Source: an uncultured Saprospiraceae bacterium
GTDB taxonomy: Bacteria > Bacteroidota > Bacteroidia > Chitinophagales > Saprospiraceae
NCBI GenBank assembly: GCA_938033975.1
Contig: CALHKJ010000467.1
Coordinates: 1 to 6,579 of the forward strand
DNA: 6,579 bases
Reading direction: 5' to 3'
Shown here: positions 1 through 4,864 of the stretch, piece by piece
Layout of the letters: the number at the start of each line of letters is the position of its first letter
Numbering within the stretch: the stretch's first letter is position 1
The notes under the pieces: generated by a model
Databases searched by the model: none
Seen by the model: only the letters and a program-made list of their open reading frames with translations
Told to the model about the DNA's origin: nothing
Made by a program: the position numbers and the translations under genes

Positions 1-2
1 TC

Positions 3-77
3 GAGACTGTAGCTCAGCTGGTTTAGAGCATTACCTTGACAGGGTAGGGGTCGGGGGTTCGAGTCCCTCCAGTCTCA
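3..77 (+). tRNA. tRNA-Val (anticodon GAC)
   Basis: A full cloverleaf can be folded by hand. The acceptor stem pairs 3-9 with 70-76 (7 of 7), the D stem pairs 12-15 with 26-29, and the anticodon stem pairs 31-35 with 43-47 (one T-G pair). The T stem pairs 53-57 with 65-69 around the loop TTCGAGT. The anticodon loop at 36-42 is TTGACAG, which puts GAC at 38-40 and reads valine codons GTC and GTT. The discriminator base is A77. The next bases are CAT, so CCA is not encoded and must be added by the tRNA nucleotidyltransferase. The promoter and any upstream tRNA genes lie outside the window. Confidence 0.96.
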
Positions 78-81
78 CATG

Positions 82-110
82 GCCAAGCAATTCATTTGCT
101 TGGCTTTTTT
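82..110 (+). terminator. Intrinsic terminator of the tRNA-Val transcript
   Basis: A perfect 9-bp stem (GCCAAGCAA at 82-90 with TTGCTTGGC at 96-104) closes a 5-base loop and is followed at once by six T residues at 105-110. It starts four bases after the tRNA discriminator, so it also defines a short 3' trailer. Read on the minus strand the hairpin has no T tract after it, so it should not efficiently stop transcription arriving from the convergent lactonase gene. Confidence 0.92.
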
Positions 111-122
111 CATTAGCCCCCA

Positions 123-1244
123 TTAATAAAACTTCACACAAACAGGAGTCTTTATCTCAAACTCCTCTCCCACTCTTTCTAAAGTTCCATTGCTTTGATC
201 AATGGCGAAGGTGACAATGTTATTGCTGTTTTGATTGGCCGCCAATAGGAATTTTCCATTAGGGCTGATTGAGAAATCTCTTGGGACTAGACCGCCGGCG
301 TTGTAGCGATCAATATATTCTAGCAGACCATCCGCTTTCACCTTGAATAATGAGATGCTTTGCTCAGGATCATTGATACCACGATTGGATGCGTACAAAT
401 ATTTTTCATTGGGATGAAGGTGTATAGCCGCAGGGAAAACATTTTCGTTTCGCTGCGGTATAGTAGAGTATGTTTCTTTTAGTTGTAAGGGTTGATTGAC
501 TGCGGTCCACTGCAAGACATCTATGGTATGATTCAATTCATTAAGAACGTAGATGTGTTTGTTGGAATGAAGGCACATGTGCCTAGGTCCTGCTCCACCA
601 GCCAAAACCGTGTGTGCTGTCTCTACTAACTTATCCTCGATGATCTGTAGATGAATGATATTATCCATTCCGAGATCGCTGATTAAAATTGTTTTTTGGT
701 CTGGTGCAAGCATCGCCATATGTGGGTGGCTAGATTCCTGTCGAGGAGGACCAGCAAAAGTTCCTTCGGGCTCCAATGAATCAACTAGTTCTAATTTGGG
801 CTCGGTGCGAAATAGAGAAACAACTCCCATATAATTGCTCACGACCAAGTACGAACTATTTGGAACTGGAATCACATGACAAGGTGCATCACCTTTTGTC
901 TCCGCTACCTGCGTTTTATCGTAATCATCCAAATCTATCTTAGTGATTGTGCCTGGGCCGATTTCATTTGCTGCATATAAACTTTGCTTATCAACTGCAA
1001 GATAGGATGGATTGATAAGATTAGGAATGGTATCTAGCCATGTCAATTCCCCACTCTCTTTATCCATCTGAAGAAGGTAAACGCCATCAGCTTTGCCATC
1101 TACATGTCCCTCTTTTTTTGTGTAGGTACCTACTGCTATCTTATAGTTATTCAATTTTTCTTCTTTTGAATTTGTTTCCGCAGGTTTGCAATTTGTCATT
1201 GAGCAGATTAAAGCAAGGACTATGAAGCCGTATATATATTTCAT
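123..1244 (-). CDS. Exported lactonase family beta-propeller (6-phosphogluconolactonase-like)
   Basis: This 373-residue protein belongs to the seven-bladed beta-propeller lactonase family (COG2706, Pfam lactonase PF10282), whose members, such as E. coli YbhE/Pgl, hydrolyse 6-phosphogluconolactone or related sugar lactones. Family landmarks appear in order: GTYT (39-42), NPSYLAV (79-85), GDAPCHV (118-124), SSHPHMAMLAPD (171-182), GAGPRHMCLHSN (217-228), HPNEKYLYASNRG (277-289) and PRDFSISPNGKFLLAANQ (321-338). Length is normal for the family. Unlike the cytoplasmic E. coli enzyme, it starts with a hydrophobic segment (about 4-17) ending at Cys19 and followed by a polar linker, which suggests a lipoprotein or secreted form; MTNC is a loose lipobox. 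The ATG has an A/T-rich leader without a Shine-Dalgarno sequence. It is monocistronic as far as can be seen, with a terminator upstream separating it from the next gene. The family call is firm; the exact substrate (phosphorylated or free lactone) is not shown by sequence, and a periplasmic position argues for a non-phosphorylated one. Confidence 0.9.
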   Translation of the reverse strand: MKYIYGFIVLALICSMTNCKPAETNSKEEKLNNYKIAVGTYTKKEGHVDGKADGVYLLQMDKESGELTWLDTIPNLINPSYLAVDKQSLYAANEIGPGTITKIDLDDYDKTQVAETKGDAPCHVIPVPNSSYLVVSNYMGVVSLFRTEPKLELVDSLEPEGTFAGPPRQESSHPHMAMLAPDQKTILISDLGMDNIIHLQIIEDKLVETAHTVLAGGAGPRHMCLHSNKHIYVLNELNHTIDVLQWTAVNQPLQLKETYSTIPQRNENVFPAAIHLHPNEKYLYASNRGINDPEQSISLFKVKADGLLEYIDRYNAGGLVPRDFSISPNGKFLLAANQNSNNIVTFAIDQSNGTLERVGEEFEIKTPVCVKFY

Positions 1245-1304
1245 ATAATTCTTTGAGCTAGTGATTTCTAGATATTAATTATTTAAATCAATAATTTAAA
1301 AACC

Positions 1305-1319
1305 AAAGATGTCATCTTT
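1305..1319. promoter_or_regulatory. 15-bp palindrome, possible operator for the lactonase gene
   Basis: AAAGATG (1305-1311), one central T, then CATCTTT (1313-1319) form a perfect 7+1+7 dyad. The one-base centre rules out a stable RNA hairpin, so a site for a dimeric DNA-binding protein is the more natural reading. It lies about 60 bases upstream of the lactonase ATG and overlaps the only weak -7-like sequence there. No regulator is encoded in the window, so the role is inferred from position and symmetry alone. Confidence 0.35.
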
Positions 1320-1404
1320 TTGTAAGATTCCACTAAAGTAAATGACAAATTCGGTCTTTCTAACTATGCGCTTCCAATACCACAGGACTCATTTGCCGAA
1401 AGGC

Positions 1405-1439
1405 AAAAAAAAGTGGCTTCCTATTTTATAGAAAGCCAC
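1405..1439 (-). terminator. Intrinsic terminator for minus-strand transcription
   Basis: Read on the minus strand, GTGGCTT at 1439-1433 pairs with AAGCCAC at 1419-1413. A one-base mismatch follows, then four more pairs (CTAT with ATAG) and a three-base loop. The stem is followed by eight consecutive T (the A run at 1405-1412 on the plus strand). This is a textbook rho-independent terminator that would end the transcript of the 174-residue protein gene about 140 bases after its stop codon. A second small hairpin, TTTGCC/GGCAAA around GAAA (1392-1407 on the plus strand), partly overlaps the T tract. Confidence 0.88.
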
Positions 1440-1455
1440 CCCATTAAGTCCATAA

Positions 1456-1481
1456 ATGGTATTTACTATTTAAAATACCAT
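1456..1481. repeat. Perfect 9-bp inverted repeat in the 3' untranslated region
   Basis: ATGGTATTT (1456-1464) and AAATACCAT (1473-1481) are exact inverted copies around an 8-base spacer. It sits inside the presumed 3' untranslated region, just before the terminator in the direction of minus-strand transcription. It has no T tract on either strand, so it is not itself a terminator; a stabilising 3' hairpin is the simplest explanation. A 9-base direct repeat, GATATAGTA at 1483-1491 and 1494-1502, adjoins it. Confidence 0.5.
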
Positions 1482-1535
1482 AGATATAGTAACGATATAG
1501 TAGTTCAATCAGAATTGTAAACCGCGTGTAGTCCA

Positions 1536-1560
1536 GTTAAGATCTTACCTAAAACTTAAC
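1536..1560. repeat. 6-bp inverted repeat just after the stop of the secreted-protein gene
   Basis: GTTAAG (1536-1541) and CTTAAC (1555-1560) form a 6-bp inverted repeat. A self-palindrome TAAGATCTTA (1538-1547) overlaps its left arm, so two alternative pairings are possible. It lies 18 bases past the stop codon on the minus strand. It is weak and may be chance in AT-rich sequence. Confidence 0.3.
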
Positions 1561-1577
1561 CCATCCCAATTGAAAAC

Positions 1578-2102
1578 TTAAAGTGTTGTTGTCGGTTCTT
1601 TGCGTAGGATTATCTTTAAGACATTTGTAGGTAATTCTTCTTTATTATAACTAATAAATATTTTGCCTGCTTCTATTCCATTTTGTTGCAAAATTTTCCT
1701 GCAATCGTAAAGTAGTTTTTGTACTGGTTCTTTTTCTTGATTAGAAAAATCCATAACTAATATCAAAACTCCCTCATACTTATTGGAAATAAGGTCTTTT
1801 GAAAATCTATCAAGTTCATCTATATTACCTTGAGTCAACTCAAGCTCTGTAACATCAATATTCATTTCAAATTCAGTCGCACTCGCTACCCTTTTCCCCT
1901 TTATTTTACTTTCATCGAAAGTTGCAAACTCATTCATGTATCCAGGTAATTCCTTACCCTTTTCTAATATATTGCCGTCCTGATCTAAAGTAACAGCTGT
2001 TGCTATGCCATTGATTAATATCACTTTTTCATTAACGTTCTGCGACAAAGCGGCGTTAGAAAAATGTAAAATCAAAAGAATAAAAATTGTTGTTGCTTTC
2101 AT
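1578..2102 (-). CDS. Secreted protein of unknown function, possible degenerate OmpA-like domain
   Basis: I do not recognise this 174-residue protein. Residues 1-20 look like a Sec signal peptide: Lys2, a hydrophobic core at 5-13 and a likely cut after ALS at 18-20, giving a periplasmic or surface protein. No lipobox Cys is present. The mature part falls in two pieces. Residues 26-45 (VILINGIATAV..DQDGNIL) look like a short beta unit. Residues about 88-167 have a predicted beta-alpha-beta-alpha-beta order with GVLILVMDFS (111-120), then a helix, NGIEAGKIFISYN (141-153) and VLKIIL (161-166). That order, and the NGI..GKIFIS segment, recall the OmpA C-terminal peptidoglycan-binding domain, but the usual GHTD-type strand end and the LSxxRA arginine are not evident, so this is inference. 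The ATG follows an A-rich leader typical of Bacteroidota. The gene stands alone between noncoding gaps and has its own terminator. It is likely real: it has a signal peptide, normal codon use and a good length. Confidence 0.8.
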   Translation of the reverse strand: MKATTIFILLILHFSNAALSQNVNEKVILINGIATAVTLDQDGNILEKGKELPGYMNEFATFDESKIKGKRVASATEFEMNIDVTELELTQGNIDELDRFSKDLISNKYEGVLILVMDFSNQEKEPVQKLLYDCRKILQQNGIEAGKIFISYNKEELPTNVLKIILRKEPTTTL

Positions 2103-2133
2103 TTTTTTAAAGTTTTGAACTTATTTAATTTTC

Positions 2134-2170
2134 TTGATATTAGGTATGTCATAAAAGGCCTAAATATCAA
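2134..2170. repeat. 11-bp inverted repeat with one bulged A in the leader of the secreted-protein gene
   Basis: TTGATATTAGG (2134-2144) pairs with CCTAAATATCAA (2159-2170), giving eleven base pairs interrupted by one extra A, around a 14-base loop. It lies 32 bases upstream of the ATG on the minus strand. It is either a leader-RNA hairpin or a protein-binding site overlapping the candidate promoter. No T tract follows on the minus strand, so it is not a terminator. Confidence 0.45.
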
Positions 2171-2197
2171 TTAGTAATTATACAAATTTGAGACAAT

Positions 2198-2226
2198 CCT
2201 CATTAGAATTAATAGGCTAAATGAGG
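2198..2226. repeat. 9-bp inverted repeat with one bulged A
   Basis: CCTCATTAG (2198-2206) pairs with CTAAATGAGG (2217-2226): nine base pairs, a single bulged A and a 10-base loop. Its layout copies that of the neighbouring repeat at 2134-2170. A smaller dyad, TAGGT/ACCTA around GAATT, follows at 2238-2252. All three are upstream of the secreted-protein gene on the minus strand. Confidence 0.4.
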
Positions 2227-2385
2227 TATTTTATCACTAGGTGAATTACCTATCTGCTAAATATCCCAGCTATAAATGCCCAATGCGGATTAGAGGATTT
2301 TCAACATATAAAAAGTGATAAAAGCACCTGCAGGCCATTGGAATAATAAAGAATAAACAGATAAAAAAGGGTATTGTTCGAATTT

Positions 2386-3378
2386 TTAATGCAGTATCAC
2401 AATCTTCCCCACCTGCTTCCCAGTCTCAAGTGCCTGAATGGCATCAATTGCCTCATCAAAAGGAAACACTTGATGAATCTTGGGATGTATCTCGTGCTTG
2501 GTCATAAATTGAATGAGATCATTAAAATCTTTGGGGCTGCCCATGGTCGAACCAATAAATTGAATGTGCCTTAGAAAAAATTTACTAATGCTAATGGTCG
2601 TCTTAGGATTACCAGTCGATCCATAGGTGACGATCCGACCTCCATAATTCATAAACTTAAAATAGTTATCTAGTACTGCAACAGGCGAACTGTCTAAAAC
2701 AATATCAATGCCACCTGACAATTCTTTCAATTGTAAATGCCAATCTTCATCTTTATAATTTACTCCACCTGTAGCTCCTGCATCAACAGCCAAAGCAATT
2801 TTTTCTGCACTAGAACTGGTTACAAAAACCTGTGCCTCATTTGCGGAAGCGATACTCAAACCTGCTTGCGCAACACCTCCACCAATACCTGTAATCAAGA
2901 CCTTCTTTCCGGCCTCAATCTTGCCATGCTTGACCAAGGCTCGCCATGAGGTCAATCCAGCAATTGGCAAAGCTGCAGCTTCTTCCCAACTTAGATATTT
3001 GGGCTTGGCAACGAGATTACCAACTGGCACTTTTATATATTCTGCGATGGTTCCTGGATCAGGCATACCCAAAACTCGAAACTGACGAGTAGGCGCATCC
3101 TCATCATCACCCCAATCATAGGCCGGATAAATAATTACTTCCTTATCTTTCCATTCTTGCGAAACGCCATCTCCTAACTCAACAACAATCCCAGCTCCAT
3201 CTGCACCCAAGATGCAAGGCAAACTCATACCTGGATATAGACCTTTGCCAATCCAAATCTCTCGGTGATTCAATGCAGAAGCGTTCACTGCAACTACCAC
3301 CTCATTGGGACCAGCAGTCGGCTTTTCTTCTTCGCCAATTATTAAGCTTTTGTCATCTTTAAGAATGAGCGCTTTCAT
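2386..3378 (-). CDS. Zinc-less medium-chain dehydrogenase/reductase (quinone oxidoreductase-like)
   Basis: This 330-residue protein is a complete member of the medium-chain dehydrogenase/reductase superfamily: a GroES-like catalytic domain (about 1-125) and a Rossmann domain (about 130-300). The cofactor loop is GIGGGVAQAG (164-173) after the strand KVLIT; the preceding PIAGLTSWRAL (138-148) is also typical. It very probably reduces a quinone, enone or aldehyde with NAD(P)H in the cytoplasm. The catalytic zinc ligands of alcohol dehydrogenases are absent: the usual first Cys position reads NHRE (37-40), and the usual GHE reads GAD (58-60). The four-Cys structural zinc loop is also missing; only one Cys (55) exists in the protein. 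This favours a quinone-reductase-type enzyme over a true alcohol dehydrogenase. It lies 37 bases after the permease stop, so it is probably the last gene of that operon. The short gap carries a weak dyad, GTATTA/TAATAC (3397-3415). The substrate cannot be told. Confidence 0.9.
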   Translation of the reverse strand: MKALILKDDKSLIIGEEEKPTAGPNEVVVAVNASALNHREIWIGKGLYPGMSLPCILGADGAGIVVELGDGVSQEWKDKEVIIYPAYDWGDDEDAPTRQFRVLGMPDPGTIAEYIKVPVGNLVAKPKYLSWEEAAALPIAGLTSWRALVKHGKIEAGKKVLITGIGGGVAQAGLSIASANEAQVFVTSSSAEKIALAVDAGATGGVNYKDEDWHLQLKELSGGIDIVLDSSPVAVLDNYFKFMNYGGRIVTYGSTGNPKTTISISKFFLRHIQFIGSTMGSPKDFNDLIQFMTKHEIHPKIHQVFPFDEAIDAIQALETGKQVGKIVILH

Positions 3379-3415
3379 GTTGATATGCTTTTAATTGTAT
3401 TAGTAAAATTAATAC

Positions 3416-4789
3416 TTAAAGTAAATAGAAGGCAATGGAAGAGAGAATTGCTCCTGTCAAACCAATGACAGTAGATGCTGCTGTCCAAATTCGGAAGCCT
3501 TGTTTTTCGGTTAATTTTAAATACTCTTTGACCAACCAAAAACCACTATCGTTTAGATGCGACGCCATGGTTGCTCCAGAACTGATTGCGATAACAAGAC
3601 AGGCCAATTGTCCACCTGACAAATCATATGAAGATAGCAAAGGCGCAACAAGACCTGCGGCAGTTATCATCGCCACTGTTGCTGAGCCTTGCAAAACTCT
3701 CACAAGTGTTGCACTTAAAAATGCAAAAAAGACGATACCCAATCCCCAACTTTGCAAGGCAGTCGCTAATAACTCTCCCGCACCTGTATCTACCAAGGTT
3801 TGTTTATACACACCACCTGCTCCAGTAACCAAGATTATGATTCCGGCCGGATAAAGCGACTTAGAAGAAATGTCTACCAATTGCTCGGATGTCAATCCAT
3901 TGGATTTTCCTAAAAGATACCAAGCTAAAAGATTGGCAATAATCAATGCCGAGAATGGGTGACCTAATAAAATGATTAACTGATCAAGTGTGGCGCCATC
4001 GATAATCAAATAGTCATCACTAATAATACTAGTGAATGAAAAATATTCTTGCTTTATGATTGTTCCCAAAATAATTAATATGATGGGCATGAGAATTATC
4101 CAAATAATCCTTCCGAAGGTATGTTTAAAATTGGAGGCTTCAACTTCAGATTCTACATCATCCGTTAACTGAATATCTATTTTGTTGCCAATGTATTTTC
4201 CATAAAGGATACCACCTACATAAGCCATTGGTATTCCAATTATAAAACCTAAAACTATTACCCAAGCCAAAGATGCTCCTATAATTTCTGCGACCGCGAT
4301 GGGTCCAGGCGTCGGAGGAATGCATGCGTGTGTTACTGCCAAACCGGCCAGCAAAGGAACAGCGTAATGCACTATTGACTTTCCTGTTTTTTTATGCAGT
4401 GCATGTAGGATTGGAAAAAGAATGATGAAACCAACATCAAAAAAAACAGGTATGGCTACAAAGAATCCGGTAATCATCATGGCCAAGGGAGCTCTCTTTT
4501 CACCTGTTAGTCCTAGCAGTTTTTGAGCTATAATATTGGCACTATTGGTCTTTTCAAGAATCCCTCCAAAGATGGCACCCAGACCAACTACTGTAGCAAC
4601 AAATCCAAGGGTACCTCCCATACCACTTTGGATAGTCTTAATGATTGCTTCTCCATCTAGACCTGCCAATAATCCTGTAACAATACTTGCAATCAAAAGA
4701 GAGATAAAGGCTGGAATTTTCATTCTGAGTAGTAGAAGAAGGAGCACTACAATACCAATGATGACTGCTCCGAAAATTCCTATTTCCAT
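3416..4789 (-). CDS. GntP family gluconate:H+ symporter
   Basis: From the ATG at 4789 this gives 457 residues, close to the 438-447 of E. coli GntT/GntP. It is a polytopic inner-membrane protein with about 12-14 hydrophobic segments. The diagnostic blocks are all present: GIPVFFDVGFIILFPI-type block (112-127, reading VAIPVFFDVGF), HACIPPTPGPIA (154-165), GAGGVYKQTLVDTGAGE (323-339), RVLQGSATVAMITAAG (364-379) and ISSGATMASHLNDSGFW (402-418). The last is the HLNDSGFW signature of the family. Members import gluconate or related sugar acids with protons. A longer frame starts at a TTG at 4834 and would add 15 polar, non-family residues; I prefer the internal ATG because it begins directly at the first membrane helix. 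The gene lies 75 bases after the molybdoenzyme stop and 37 before the dehydrogenase, all in one direction. The family is certain; the ligand (gluconate, another aldonate, or a hydroxy acid) is not. Confidence 0.95.
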   Translation of the reverse strand: MEIGIFGAVIIGIVVLLLLLLRMKIPAFISLLIASIVTGLLAGLDGEAIIKTIQSGMGGTLGFVATVVGLGAIFGGILEKTNSANIIAQKLLGLTGEKRAPLAMMITGFFVAIPVFFDVGFIILFPILHALHKKTGKSIVHYAVPLLAGLAVTHACIPPTPGPIAVAEIIGASLAWVIVLGFIIGIPMAYVGGILYGKYIGNKIDIQLTDDVESEVEASNFKHTFGRIIWIILMPIILIILGTIIKQEYFSFTSIISDDYLIIDGATLDQLIILLGHPFSALIIANLLAWYLLGKSNGLTSEQLVDISSKSLYPAGIIILVTGAGGVYKQTLVDTGAGELLATALQSWGLGIVFFAFLSATLVRVLQGSATVAMITAAGLVAPLLSSYDLSGGQLACLVIAISSGATMASHLNDSGFWLVKEYLKLTEKQGFRIWTAASTVIGLTGAILSSIAFYLL

Positions 4790-4864
4790 TATTAATTGCT
4801 TTGCTATTTTGTCAAAAGTCTGCCTAAGATACAATAGTTAGATAAAAATTCATGCGCGAGAAAA

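Larger units (their letters stand above)
1245..1577. other. Noncoding gap between the lactonase gene and the secreted-protein gene
   Basis: I see no credible gene in these 333 bases. The part next to the lactonase start (1245-1404) is very AT-rich and must hold that gene's promoter. It contains a 15-bp palindrome (1305-1319) and an AT-only inverted repeat (TTTAAAT at 1282-1288 with ATTTAAA at 1294-1300). On the minus strand CATCTTTG (1311 down to 1304) is a poor match to the Bacteroidetes -7 element TAnnTTTG, with a TTTA about 22 bases upstream; I do not consider this a secure promoter. The other part (1405-1577) is the presumed 3' untranslated region of the upstream gene, with a terminator and two further inverted repeats. 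Confidence 0.7.
2103..2385. other. Noncoding gap with several inverted repeats upstream of the secreted-protein gene
   Basis: This AT-rich stretch separates the dehydrogenase stop from the start of the secreted-protein gene and contains no credible reading frame. I find no hairpin followed by a T run on the minus strand, so the operon on the right has no obvious intrinsic terminator. Besides the repeats listed separately, TTTTATCACT occurs at 2229-2238 and, inverted, at 2314-2323. On the minus strand TTTG followed 16 bases later by TATTTAGG is a poor match to the Bacteroidetes -33/-7 promoter pattern and lies roughly 60 bases upstream of the ATG; it is only a candidate. Confidence 0.6.

Noticed and set aside
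3..77. tRNA-Val as an integration (att) site for a genomic island
   Set aside because: I find no second copy of the tRNA 3' end in the window and no integrase or phage-like gene; the neighbours look like housekeeping metabolism.
1342..1431. A 29-codon plus-strand reading frame (ATG to TAG) in the gap upstream of the lactonase gene
   Set aside because: It runs straight through the minus-strand terminator, the poly-A run supplies its KGKKK stretch, and it lacks a leader or recognisable promoter.
1483..1502. Tandem GATATAGTA copies as the start of a CRISPR or satellite array
   Set aside because: There are only two 9-base copies with a 2-base spacer and no further units.
2327..2334. CCTGCAGG palindrome as a functional site or terminator stem
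   Set aside because: An 8-base self-complementary sequence has no loop, and the nearby T run (GTGCTTTTATC on the minus strand) follows no stable stem.
3435..3854. A 139-residue plus-strand reading frame antisense to the permease gene
   Set aside because: It lies wholly inside a well-supported gene and its sequence (proline/lysine rich, no domain) is what the opposite strand of a membrane-protein gene gives.
4807..4817. TTTTG-T-CAAAA dyad upstream of the permease ATG as an operator
   Set aside because: It has only five pairs of low-complexity sequence and lies inside a probable operon; it is too weak to list as a feature.
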